A stretch of 64,000 nucleotides of DNA, from contig NZ_CP062260.1 of the NCBI RefSeq assembly GCF_014863545.1, forward strand, positions 3,100,001 through 3,164,000, read 5' to 3'. The notes beneath the pieces are model-generated. The model searched no databases. It was not told the DNA's origin and worked only from the letters and a program-made list of their open reading frames with translations. Both the position numbers and the translations under genes were made by a program. The first letter of the stretch is position 1; the number at the start of each line of letters is the position of its first letter. This DNA is from Paenibacillus sp. JNUCC32 (GTDB lineage: Bacteria; Bacillota; Bacilli; Paenibacillales; Paenibacillaceae). This document shows, piece after piece, positions 36,201 through 44,122 of the stretch.

Positions 36201-36848
36201 AGAGGACAGCGTCAACTCGTCATCACGATGCTTGTCGATCTGATTCACGATCAAATATAGCGGCTTCCCCCAATCCGACAGGCTCTTGGCAAACATCAGA
36301 TTACTCTCCGACTGCACATGATTGTAATCCATGACGTAAAACACGATATCCGCCATATGCAGAGCGGAATGGGTCGCTAGCCGATGCCCGTCGTCGGTTG
36401 AGTCGACGCCGGGGGTATCCATCAATACTCCGTCCGCGCCAAGCAGCGGCACGTCATCCCACACTTCAATCGCGGAATACTCCCGGCCCTCCTTGCAGTA
36501 TTCCGCAAGTTCGTCGATCGTTACCTTGATAGGCTCCCCATGGTCCGCGACAGTCCGGTGAATCAATGCCTGGGGCTCGCCGCTTCGAATCGTGACCACA
36601 TTGGCACTCGTCGGCACCGGACCCGAGGGCAGCACCTTTTTGCCGCAAAGCGCATTGATCATGCTTGACTTCCCAGCTGAAAAATGACCGCAGAAGGCAA
36701 GCGTGAGCTCGCCGCCAGTACCCTTGCGTATCAAATCCTCGGTCAATGCGGAGGAAGACTCGTCATTCCAGTCCAAAAAACGGTCCCGGACTCTATTTAG
36801 TTCCGTCATGCTGTATCCGATTTCATCAGTCATCAACTTCAATGTCAT
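33207..36848 (-). CDS. dynA: Bacterial dynamin-like protein with two GTPase domains (DynA type)
   Basis: 1213 residues, close to the 1193 of B. subtilis DynA. Two complete dynamin GTPase domains: first P-loop GHFSAGKSS near 54, switch DTPGVDSTDDGH, NQIDKHRDD; second P-loop GAFSAGKSS near 633, DTPGADSLHARHT, NAADLAQSED. Each is followed by a helical stalk. DynA proteins tether and fuse membranes and protect against phage and antibiotics. The linker before the second GTPase (about residues 480-625) is extremely Ala/Pro/Gln-rich and GC-rich compared with the rest. AGGAG lies 6 nt before the ATG. Confidence 0.92.
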   Translation of the reverse strand: MTLKLMTDEIGYSMTELNRVRDRFLDWNDESSSALTEDLIRKGTGGELTLAFCGHFSAGKSSMINALCGKKVLPSGPVPTSANVVTIRSGEPQALIHRTVADHGEPIKVTIDELAEYCKEGREYSAIEVWDDVPLLGADGVLMDTPGVDSTDDGHRLATHSALHMADIVFYVMDYNHVQSESNLMFAKSLSDWGKPLYLIVNQIDKHRDDELTLSSYLNDVKKAFAQWKITYKGLLCTSLKVQDHPYNQWETLKSLIGELISRKEPLLRHSVSCSIRHAADQHVEAYTRSHQEEKERLLEEMGGEEAAAALQARLQDLEEQKRTVAGLPESVRAELRKEADKLLANANLTPADVRDLSLSFLESRKSGFKVGFLFSGGKTEEERRRRLEAFHHRLEEQTSSQVDWHMRSLFRNSVEQHAEWNAEWERLMDAELPGVREEMITRTVNPEATVSGEYVLNYNRELAEEIKGSYRMAVLVLADRLKAALTDAAAVRLQELERQGAELLAQSAASASYAALQQAEAARAAELAELLPPRTSLTPGLLPEVREPEGQPAHAAAQGGAPAAQPGQGRTAPRAAAAQAAPQRRQRLEAAAAELRAAAALLAPHPALASAARDLTARADALAGGSFTLALFGAFSAGKSSFANALLGESVLPVSPHPTTAAVNRILAPAEGRSHGTADVRMKSREMWWDDLKYSFGVLGLQEPNPANWRSVAEGLNPAGIHPAGLPHYGFLKAAASGWDEMESRLGTTETVELAEYRGYVADETKSCFVDGIDLYYSCPMTEQGIVLVDTPGADSLHARHTGVTFNYIKNADAIVYVTYYNHAFSKADRQFLSQLGRVKDSFALDKMFFIVNAADLAQSEDELNEVVKHVRTNLTASGVGSPHIFPVSSLAALDNKRQGDEEKLQASGFPVFEEALGRFAVEELPRLSQRAGYDEIASVRDRIRGWAEMAAQDETTRKRKIGELEEVQNQAMARLNALAEQEMARDIGQESSELLFHVRQRLDYAMNRFFQESFNPSVLREDAGHLKSAFAACGRDLMRTMSVELDQELWATTLRLETAGRKLTEAAAFKAAADINGMAEGLSLAIRRDPDWAPPELDETELQIQGDWLTFWSTFKNPKHFFEGGGSSKLREAAEPKVKEAVAGVVGLREEQLTDHYVRMSERSLQHHVSALEEQLKESMAAILGSLQDGQSPLMWRQLADDLEAMIKSAQ

Positions 36849-36968
36849 TTCTCGCTCCTGTCCATTGATCTCTCCATCTCTGACACCATCTGTTCACATC
36901 ATTTTATTTTATCACCGCTTGCGCCGTAAAGGAATCATTTCATGATCCGCCGTTTGTCCCGCTCTATG

Positions 36969-37010
36969 CAAAATGGCAGGCCAAGGAAGAATCGCTTCCT
37001 TGCCTGCCAT
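36969..37010 (-). terminator. Intrinsic terminator of the 37053-37334 gene
   Basis: ATGGCAGGCCAAGGAAG pairs with CTTCCTTGCCTGCCAT with one bulged base; on the minus strand TTTTGC follows. Confidence 0.7.
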
Positions 37011-37052
37011 GGGTTCAACATCTCATTTTTTAAAACATCAAATTTGAAGAAC

Positions 37053-37334
37053 TTAAGATACGACGGTGTTCTCTTCTGCCGGAATCAAAATTTCGAACAC
37101 GTTTCCGTGCTGCAAAATGGTTAAACCGCGAGACTTATCGCGCATCACGACCACTTCCGGCTTCTGAGACATACGCTCCAAATAATGCTCGGGAGCATCC
37201 CCGGAGTGGCTGAACGTCACGCCTTCCACTTCCTGCTCTTCATTCTCGCTCAGTTGGTTCTGGCTCTCCACCACATGTTCAAAAATATCCGAGAACAATT
37301 CAAAATTGTCGGTGTAAACAGAGATGCATTTCAT
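37053..37334 (-). CDS. Small conserved-looking hypothetical protein
   Basis: 93 residues from ATG 37334 (MKCISVYTDNFELFSDIFEH). A hydrophilic, acidic protein with alternating beta-like stretches (PEVVVMRDKSRGLTILQ, GNVFEILIPAEE). I do not recognise the family. GAGG lies about 12 nt upstream; the ATG at 37346 abuts it. It lies upstream of dynA on the same strand but is separated from it by a terminator. Confidence 0.65.
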   Translation of the reverse strand: MKCISVYTDNFELFSDIFEHVVESQNQLSENEEQEVEGVTFSHSGDAPEHYLERMSQKPEVVVMRDKSRGLTILQHGNVFEILIPAEENTVVS

Positions 37335-37592
37335 GTGTAATCCCATCCTCTTTTAAATTTAGCTCCTGCTGATCCGGGGTGCATTCCTTTTTCACCTTGC
37401 GAATATCCGGCATTTCTATTCGGTCACAGTTGTTTCCAGATTTCCATTCGCCCATGCGGCCGAAATAGAAATCCGGAGACAAAGGCAAGCGCGCTGGCTT
37501 GCTTGCAATGATGCCCATTCGCCGGCTGTCAAAGTTCGGTGTTCTCCCGAATCAGATGAACTGTTTCTTTTTTTGTCTGTTTCTAGCTGGTG

Positions 37593-38264
37593 TTACGGTT
37601 GTTCCTTATTCTTCCTGACTGCTAAGGTTTTCATACGTTTCTTTCCTTCGCGGCAAACATCCAGCAGCGGGCATACCGGGCATTGCGGATTTTGAGCTTT
37701 ACAGTGGTACCTTCCGAAAAAAATGATCCGATGATGCGTCATCGTCCATTCTTCACGCGGCACCCGCTTCATCAGCTTTTTCTCCACTTCCAGCACGGAA
37801 TCTTTCCAAGCAGCCAGTCCAAGCCGTTTGGATACCCGCTCCACATGCGTATCCACCGCAATGGCAGGCACGCCAAAGGCGTTGGATACGACGACATTGG
37901 CCGTCTTGCGTCCAACCCCGGGCAATTTGACCAGCTCGTCATGAGCCTCCGGTACTTCCCCGCCATACTGTTCGATCAGAATCCTGCACAAGTTCTGAAT
38001 ATGTTTGGCCTTGTTCCGGTATAACCCGATCCGTCTGATATCCTGCTCAAGCTCCTCGATCGGTACCGATACGTAATCCAAAGGCGTTTTGTATTTCTGA
38101 AACAGATCCTTTGTTACTTTATTTACCGTTTCATCCGTGCACTGGGCGGACAGCAGCACGGCGATGGTCAGCTCAAACGCATTGCTGTGATTCAGTTCGC
38201 AATGTGCATCCGGAAACATGCTCTCCATCGTGTCCAAAATATGCCGCACCGTTGCCGCATTCAT
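37593..38264 (-). CDS. nth: Endonuclease III, DNA glycosylase/AP lyase
   Basis: 223 residues. The helix-hairpin-helix LVKLPGVGRKTANVVVSNAF with the following VDTHVERVSKRLG supplies the catalytic Lys and Asp. The C-terminal 4Fe-4S cluster motif is YHCKAQNPQCPVCPLLDVC (spacing Cys-x6-Cys-x2-Cys-x5-Cys). It removes oxidised pyrimidines in base-excision repair. ATG 38264 is placed 7 nt after GGAGGG; the frame extends 17 codons upstream through the preceding terminator region and is not used. Confidence 0.95.
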   Translation of the reverse strand: MNAATVRHILDTMESMFPDAHCELNHSNAFELTIAVLLSAQCTDETVNKVTKDLFQKYKTPLDYVSVPIEELEQDIRRIGLYRNKAKHIQNLCRILIEQYGGEVPEAHDELVKLPGVGRKTANVVVSNAFGVPAIAVDTHVERVSKRLGLAAWKDSVLEVEKKLMKRVPREEWTMTHHRIIFFGRYHCKAQNPQCPVCPLLDVCREGKKRMKTLAVRKNKEQP

Positions 38265-38280
38265 ATGATTTCCCTCCCGC

Positions 38281-38317
38281 AAAAAAAAATCTTGATGCGG
38301 AAATCCCCGCATCAAGA
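38281..38317 (-). terminator. Intrinsic terminator of the SLH protein gene
   Basis: TCTTGATGCGG pairs with CCGCATCAAGA; on the minus strand a run of nine T follows. It separates the SLH gene from nth. Confidence 0.9.
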
Positions 38318-38349
38318 CGGTGTTTCTCGAGCAATCCCAGGTCGATAAT

Positions 38350-41079
38350 TTACTGTTTTACGATCTCAACAACGACACCGTTGTTTAAGTACAGTACAAT
38401 ATTATCATTTTCCTTAAGGGATTGCACGGACAAAGTCGTGTCACCTTGATGAACAAATACTTTATCGGATAACGTAAATCGGTAATTATCGTTAATCGAT
38501 TTGCGTTTCACTTGAATTTCGGTGTTGTTCGCCTGCCAGAACGCACGCTCGATCTTCTCCAGGACTTGGATGATCGTTACGCCTTGAATGTCTTTTCGAA
38601 TCTCTACGCGATCTCCCTGCGTCAACGTGCTTAAGTTCGAAGCCGTCGAACCATTCTTGACGACCTTGACGCCGCCGCTTACGCCTAGGGTCTGGCTGTT
38701 GCCCGAATGATCCTTCACGGTCAATACATTGCCCGAAGCATCCAAGCTGGTGACTTCGCCAAGCGTCAATTTGACTTCCGCAACCGAAACAGCCGTTAAG
38801 CCTTGAAGTGTAATATTAACGAGAGTTCCGGGACGCAGGTCTGCAAGCAGGATTGCTTGTCCGCTATCGCCGGTCAATGTTGCTTTGTCCGTGTAAATGT
38901 CGCTTGTAGCGCCATTCGCTTTCACTCGAATGCGGTTTTTAGCTGGTTCGGTGAATACGACCTCGAACTGCGCGGATGTCTTGAGTTTCAGGCTCTGCAA
39001 GTAATCCTGGTTGGTCGACAGCTGCGCCGTAACCTCGTCGCCGACACGCACATCCGCCAGGGAAGCGTTCGATTTGCCGAAGATTTCTACAAGCAGCGTG
39101 CTGTTGTATGGAATTTCCTCCACTTTTCCGTTGGCGGCCACAATCGATATCACTTTCTTGGCTGTGTTAATACTGCTGATTTTACCTTCAACTTTATAAA
39201 CCACTTCCAGTGAAAGCGCACGGGTGCCAATGAGCGATACGCTGACCTTGCGTCCTGCTCCGAGCAGCGGCTCCACTTTATCCAGCGTTGTTCCGTTGCT
39301 CGATTCCAGCTTCGTCTTATCGTCCAGGATGACGACGCGAGGCTGATTGTTAGCATCCTTGACGGTCAGCCAGTGCGTCTTCGCATCGTAATTGACGATG
39401 GTGACGGCATCCAGCTGTTCCATTTGACGGCCCGTTACTTCGATCTTCGTGATTTTTTCCTCGCCATTGATGGTCAGCGTCACTTGATCGCCGGACACGG
39501 CGTCAGCGAGCAAATCGGACAAAACGGGCTTCGCCACGCCACTCATAATAATTTCCGGCTTCTCTGCCAGAAACTTCGTTTCGAGCTGCGTGCTTCCGCT
39601 GCGCTTATACGTGATGGTTTTTCCGTTCTCTTCAACAGAATACAGCATCGCCTGTATCGTGCGGTCGACGCTTTGCGTGACCTCCACCGATTGAAGAATG
39701 CTGTTTTTTACCGTGAAATTCACGGCATAACCATTCTTCAGCTCCGCCGGTGACAGAATTTGATTCTGATAGCGAATGACGGTAGCATCGTCCCACGTGT
39801 ACGTGTCCTCATAACCGGTGCTGTCCTTAAGGGTTACTCTTTTGTTCGCCGTGTCCACGTTTTGGACGACGCCCGCTCCCGTCTTGTTCACCAAGCCGCT
39901 CTTCACGCGGATCGACACGATTTTTTTCTGCGGGCTGTAGGTTTCGCGCTCAATGGTAAGCAAGCTGCCTGCAGCAAGCGTCTTCGGATCGATTTGGATA
40001 CCGTTCTGGTCCAGGAAAACCGTGCTTGGCTCGTAACTCAGCTCTTCAAATGTACTGCCTGTATCAAGCCAAATCACGTTGTTCGGAGACAAACGGGCAT
40101 AGGTGCGGTCAAACCGCTCCACCTGCTGGGTTGGATCCGTAATTTCCACGTAAGCAGCGGTTCCGTTATTCGCGACGACCACCGCTTGCGTGTAAGGATT
40201 GATGTCTGAAAACTGCAATCTTTTCTCCGAATCGGACGCAAAATAAGCCGTGGAAGAATCCAGCTTGAATGAGTTCAGCTTGCCGTCGGCATACAGCTCC
40301 AGCTTGCCGTTCTCAATCGAAGCGATGGAGCCTTTGTACTGATTCTCGTAATTCGTGGTAATGTACGCTTGAGCCCGGCTGAAGAACGTTGCAAGCTGGG
40401 CACGGGTAACCGCCCCTTGCGGATCGAATTTGTTTCCGTTCACACCTTTGGCAAGGCCCAGCTCAACCGCCACATTAACGTATCCCAAACGATCCGGGGA
40501 TATCTTGGCGTTGTCCGCAAAGCCTGTCGCTTTATTTTTGGCGGCATTGGCCTCCGCGGTACGTCCAATGGAACGGACAAGCACTTCGGTTATCCATTCC
40601 CGGGATGCTTTCTGCGCGCCCCAGATGACTTTCTCGTCCGTGTATCCGGATTCTTTTTGCTTGTCGAGCAGGTTTTGCTGAAAAGCCAGTTCAACATACT
40701 TCGTAAAATAATCGTTCACTTTAACATTTGTCGGTAATGTCGCAGCGCCTCTGCTTAATTGATCCTGCATGCTTAAGAACCGGATCGCCATCGTCACAGC
40801 TTCCTGCTGCGTTACAGGATCGTTCGGACGAAACTTTCCGTTATTCCCGGTCACGATCCCCTGTGCTGCTAATTGATAAATGTACTTTTCTCCCCAATAA
40901 CCGGCATTCACGTCGCTGAATACGTTAATGGCCGTTTGGGGTGCATTTGCCGTTGTCGCATTTGCTGCTTCTTCATCTGCCGAGACGATCGAAGCTCCGC
41001 CTCCGAATGCTATAAGTCCGGCCATGACGGCGGAGACCACTTTTTTGGAATGAACATGTTTGCTGTGTCTAAGTACCAT
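38350..41079 (-). CDS. SLH-domain cell-surface protein
   Basis: 909 residues. A signal peptide (KKVVSAVMAGLIAFGGGASIVSA) follows a basic start. Three S-layer-homology-type segments occupy about 45-240: INVFSDVNAGYWGEKYIYQL, VKVNDYFTKYVELAFQQNLL and GFADNAKISPDRLGYVNVAV. They would anchor the protein to pyruvylated cell-wall polymer. The rest is a long array of beta-rich repeats (for example KVEGKISSINTAKKVISIVA and GEVTSLDASGNVLTVKDHSG) with no recognised enzymatic motif. ATG 41079 follows GAGGGG by 7 nt. It may be co-transcribed with the amidase/GerMN genes upstream. Confidence 0.88.
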   Translation of the reverse strand: MVLRHSKHVHSKKVVSAVMAGLIAFGGGASIVSADEEAANATTANAPQTAINVFSDVNAGYWGEKYIYQLAAQGIVTGNNGKFRPNDPVTQQEAVTMAIRFLSMQDQLSRGAATLPTNVKVNDYFTKYVELAFQQNLLDKQKESGYTDEKVIWGAQKASREWITEVLVRSIGRTAEANAAKNKATGFADNAKISPDRLGYVNVAVELGLAKGVNGNKFDPQGAVTRAQLATFFSRAQAYITTNYENQYKGSIASIENGKLELYADGKLNSFKLDSSTAYFASDSEKRLQFSDINPYTQAVVVANNGTAAYVEITDPTQQVERFDRTYARLSPNNVIWLDTGSTFEELSYEPSTVFLDQNGIQIDPKTLAAGSLLTIERETYSPQKKIVSIRVKSGLVNKTGAGVVQNVDTANKRVTLKDSTGYEDTYTWDDATVIRYQNQILSPAELKNGYAVNFTVKNSILQSVEVTQSVDRTIQAMLYSVEENGKTITYKRSGSTQLETKFLAEKPEIIMSGVAKPVLSDLLADAVSGDQVTLTINGEEKITKIEVTGRQMEQLDAVTIVNYDAKTHWLTVKDANNQPRVVILDDKTKLESSNGTTLDKVEPLLGAGRKVSVSLIGTRALSLEVVYKVEGKISSINTAKKVISIVAANGKVEEIPYNSTLLVEIFGKSNASLADVRVGDEVTAQLSTNQDYLQSLKLKTSAQFEVVFTEPAKNRIRVKANGATSDIYTDKATLTGDSGQAILLADLRPGTLVNITLQGLTAVSVAEVKLTLGEVTSLDASGNVLTVKDHSGNSQTLGVSGGVKVVKNGSTASNLSTLTQGDRVEIRKDIQGVTIIQVLEKIERAFWQANNTEIQVKRKSINDNYRFTLSDKVFVHQGDTTLSVQSLKENDNIVLYLNNGVVVEIVKQ

Positions 41080-41157
41080 TTTCTTTCCCCTCTCAATTAC
41101 TACTGCTTCATCATATACTAATATTCGACAGCAGATCGTGATCTCCTTCAACCATCA

Positions 41158-41760
41158 TTACCGAGTCATTGGATTTTCTAAATCGACATGCCCCATCAAC
41201 GATTCGGTCTGCTGACCATCGACCAGAATTTGAAGTGATTTTACTTCGTCAAACTGGAAGAACGTTTTCTTGATGGCATCGACGGCAAACGACTCGCCGC
41301 CTGCACCCAAGTTGGCTTCGTCAGGGACCGTCACGTCGAGCGTCAGAGCGCCGTTCTCGAATTTCAACGAATTCAGCTCGATTTTCTCCCATAGGGGAAC
41401 CATGTCGGCCTTATCGCTCTTTCGCAATGCTTGATATGCGGCTTCGTATTTTTCCTGATCTTCCTTATACGAGATCTCTGCCGAGCCTTCAACCAGCTCC
41501 ATCAAATCCGGGTCCGTATAGTAAGCTTTAATGCTCTCCGTTTTGGATTCCGGCGCTGTCGCTTCATTGCCGCCGTTCCCTGTTGACGTGCCCCCCGAAC
41601 CGTTCGATGTTCCCCCATTGCTCTGTCCTGTCTGATCATCAGGTGCAGGTGTCACTTGCTCCGGCGTATCGTCCGGTGCTGCTCCGGGTTTCTGTCCGCA
41701 ACCGGCACCAATCAGCATAACGGCTGCCAAAAGTCCGACTGCCCAAATTTTTTTATTCAA
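41158..41760 (-). CDS. GerMN-domain lipoprotein, copy 1
   Basis: 200 residues beginning at TTG 41760 with AGGAGG 8 nt upstream; the start NKKIWAVGLL aligns with the ATG start of the paralogue at 43386-44081 (NKKYWMTGLL). The lipobox MLIGAGC is followed by a Gly/Thr/Ser-rich linker. The C-terminal part is a GerMN domain: IKAYYTDPDLMELVEGSAEI, ALTLDVTVPDEANLGAGGES and AIKKTFFQFDEVKSLQILVD. GerMN domains occur in sporulation and germination lipoproteins; a cell-envelope role beside amidases is likely. Confidence 0.85.
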   Translation of the reverse strand: MNKKIWAVGLLAAVMLIGAGCGQKPGAAPDDTPEQVTPAPDDQTGQSNGGTSNGSGGTSTGNGGNEATAPESKTESIKAYYTDPDLMELVEGSAEISYKEDQEKYEAAYQALRKSDKADMVPLWEKIELNSLKFENGALTLDVTVPDEANLGAGGESFAVDAIKKTFFQFDEVKSLQILVDGQQTESLMGHVDLENPMTR

Positions 41761-41798
41761 AATAGCCACCTCCTGCAATCACGATCACTGTCGTATCG

Positions 41799-43184
41799 TT
41801 AATCAACCTTCAAATAATTTTTGATGCCTCTGACAATTGCCTCGGCTACCCGATCCTGCGTTGCCGGATCAAACAGCTTGCTCTCATCGGTCTTGTTGCT
41901 CAGGAACCCGACTTCCAGCAGGGCGCCAGGCATCTTGGTCTCGCGAATAACATGGAAGTTGCCGTATCTCACTCCGCGGTCTTTTAAACCCATGGCCTTC
42001 ACGATTTCTTTATGAAGGGCATTCGCCAGCGCTTTGTCAGATTCATTGTAATAATACGTTTCGGTTCCGCTTGCAGTGGATGGGCCGCTATTAGCATGTA
42101 TCGATATGAAAACATCAGCCTTCAGATCATTCGCAATCTTCGCGCGATCCTTCAGCTCGAGGAAAGTATCGTTACTGCGAGTCAAAACGACTTCGATATT
42201 TTTTTCTTTGGCCAACAACTTCTCAACTTTCAGCGCCATCGCGAGGTTGAAATCCTTCTCCCTCTTCTTCGTTACCCCGATCGCTCCCGGATCATGATCT
42301 CCATGACCCGCATCAATGACCACGAGTTTCTTTCCGCCCGTACCGGGTTCCGGCGCAGGGTTAGAGGTCGTGTTGAGATCCACAATGAACAGGCCCGATC
42401 CGTTCTCAAGGCCTGATACGGTGTAGTTCTTGGCATAGTTCAGATCAATGACGATCCGCACGGTCATCGGGTTGCTGTTATACAGGGAGTAACGGACGGC
42501 TTTGACGTCCGGGTAACCCGACACCGTCATCTGGCCGCTCTTCGTCACGTCATCGAAATCGGCGTTGCTGCTGAACGTCTCGGAGAAATTCGTGTTCGCC
42601 ATATCAATGACGATACGGTCCGGACTGCTGAGCTTCGATACCTTTGGCTTCGCATTGCCCGTAACGGCGACCATCAGCCTGTTTTCGCTGAAGCTGAGGC
42701 CGTCCACGGTCGACGTAGCGACGCCGGGTTCTTCGCCAGGGTTACTGCCATCGTAAGACGAGGTAAGATAGACTGCCTTCTGCGTGTTATCCCATCTTAC
42801 TTGAAGGCCCATTTGCTCACTTACAAAGCGAATCGGAACGAGGGTCGTTCCGCCTCGAAGAACAGGCGCCTTCGTCATTAGAACACGCTGACCGTTTATG
42901 TCGGCATACTGACTTCCAATCACCATCGTCACTTTTTGCCAGGCGTCTTCAACCGTTACCGTCTTCGCTGCCTTGTTCCAATTCACGTTAAAACCGAGAT
43001 TTTCGGAAATGACGCGGATCGGGACCATGACGGTACCGTTGTTGTTCTCCACCTTCACGCCAGATGACAGATTGATTTGTTGACCATCCAGGTAAATCCT
43101 TGCGCTGTACGAACTCGCATCCGCCATTTTAGGAAACGCAATCATGATGACAACGAGAAACATTAAAAAACCGAACTTCTTCAT
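41799..43184 (-). CDS. N-acetylmuramoyl-L-alanine amidase, copy 1
   Basis: 461 residues. Signal peptide, then a copper-amine-oxidase-like N-terminal domain (about 25-135: INLSSGVKVENNNGTVMVPI, TTLVPIRFVSEQMGLQVRWD). An AMIN domain follows (about 155-265: RIVIDMANTNFSETFSSN), then a catalytic Amidase_3 domain with zinc ligands in VVIDAGHGDHDPGAIG, the Glu region ALKVEKLLAKEKNIEVVLTR, SIHANSGP and ALLEVGFLSN. It cleaves the MurNAc-Ala bond of peptidoglycan. It is paralogous to 44123-45559; a GerMN lipoprotein gene follows 38 nt after the stop. Confidence 0.92.
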   Translation of the reverse strand: MKKFGFLMFLVVIMIAFPKMADASSYSARIYLDGQQINLSSGVKVENNNGTVMVPIRVISENLGFNVNWNKAAKTVTVEDAWQKVTMVIGSQYADINGQRVLMTKAPVLRGGTTLVPIRFVSEQMGLQVRWDNTQKAVYLTSSYDGSNPGEEPGVATSTVDGLSFSENRLMVAVTGNAKPKVSKLSSPDRIVIDMANTNFSETFSSNADFDDVTKSGQMTVSGYPDVKAVRYSLYNSNPMTVRIVIDLNYAKNYTVSGLENGSGLFIVDLNTTSNPAPEPGTGGKKLVVIDAGHGDHDPGAIGVTKKREKDFNLAMALKVEKLLAKEKNIEVVLTRSNDTFLELKDRAKIANDLKADVFISIHANSGPSTASGTETYYYNESDKALANALHKEIVKAMGLKDRGVRYGNFHVIRETKMPGALLEVGFLSNKTDESKLFDPATQDRVAEAIVRGIKNYLKVD

Positions 43185-43311
43185 CCTTCACCCCTACCAT
43201 CCTATTATTTTGCCATAGATTGGCGTTTCTGCACTCGGCCTGTCCGACATTACCTGACAACCTATAGACGCTTAGACTCACTGAAAGTTGCGAAATTGTT
43301 CCCTATTTACC

Positions 43312-43348
43312 AAAAAAACACCTATTTCGACAAGCGAAATAGGTGTTT
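43312..43348 (-). terminator. Intrinsic terminator between the two amidase/GerMN pairs
   Basis: AAACACCTATTTCG pairs perfectly with CGAAATAGGTGTTT; a run of seven T follows on the minus strand. It ends the upstream pair. Confidence 0.9.
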
Positions 43349-43385
43349 AGTCCTTCATATGAAATTCAGAATTAGTTCCTTTGTT

Positions 43386-44081
43386 CTATTTTCGAGTCAT
43401 AGGATGCTCCAGCTCAACATGCCCCATTAAACTCTCAATCTGATTACCGTCTACAAGCAATTCCAAGGACTTCACTTCATCGAACTGGAAGAACGTTTTT
43501 TGCAAGGCATCAATCGCAAACATTTCCCCTCCAGCTCCAAGATTCGCCTCTGCCGGCTTGGTGATATCCAGCGTCAATGCTCCGTTGTCGAACTTAAGTG
43601 ATTTCAGCGTGATTTTATCCGACCATAATGGATTCAATTCTGCATCTCCGCTCTTTTGAAGACCTTCAAAAGCTTTCTTATATTTATCCTCTTCGCCCGA
43701 GTACGTGATCTCTTTGCTGGCTTCTTTCAAATCCATGATCTCCGGGTCCGTATAATAGAGTTTAATATTCGCTTTCTTCGCTTGATCCTCCGCAGCGTTC
43801 ACGTCCTTCGTATCGACTGGCGTACCCGTACTTCCAGCGGATGTTTTCTCCGGCGGCGTGCTTGTTCCTTCGCTCGCGTTCACGGTAGTTGCTTCGGCTT
43901 CGCCCTGCTTCTGATCATCCGCCGCCTTGTCATCGCCCGGTTCGTCCTGCGGCGTCTGTACTTGTCCAGCTTCAGTATCCGGGCCCGTCTCGGCGGGGGC
44001 CGCAGTCGGCTTCTGTCCGCAGCCGGCACTAAATGCAAGCAGAAGCGCCAGCAATCCGGTCATCCAATATTTTTTGTTCAT
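43386..44081 (-). CDS. GerMN-domain lipoprotein, copy 2
   Basis: 231 residues. Lipobox LLAFSAGC in MTGLLALLLAFSAGCGQK. A long Glu/Asp/Thr/Ala-rich linker (about 25-100) precedes the GerMN domain: IKLYYTDPEIMDLKEASKEI, ALTLDITKPAEANLGAGGEM, AIDALQKTFFQFDEVKSLEL. It is clearly paralogous to 41158-41760 and differs mainly in linker length. It lies 41 nt downstream of amidase copy 2, mirroring the arrangement of copy 1. Confidence 0.87.
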   Translation of the reverse strand: MNKKYWMTGLLALLLAFSAGCGQKPTAAPAETGPDTEAGQVQTPQDEPGDDKAADDQKQGEAEATTVNASEGTSTPPEKTSAGSTGTPVDTKDVNAAEDQAKKANIKLYYTDPEIMDLKEASKEITYSGEEDKYKKAFEGLQKSGDAELNPLWSDKITLKSLKFDNGALTLDITKPAEANLGAGGEMFAIDALQKTFFQFDEVKSLELLVDGNQIESLMGHVELEHPMTRK

Positions 44082-44122
44082 GGCTTGTGTCCCCCTCTAA
44101 GTTACATCAAATCTTGTACACA

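Noticed and set aside
37300..37518. 72-codon minus-strand frame (MGIIASKPARLPLSPDFYFG)
   Set aside because: Composition is plausible, but there is no ribosome binding site and it overlaps the start of the better supported 37053-37334 gene by 35 nt. Kept as undecided.
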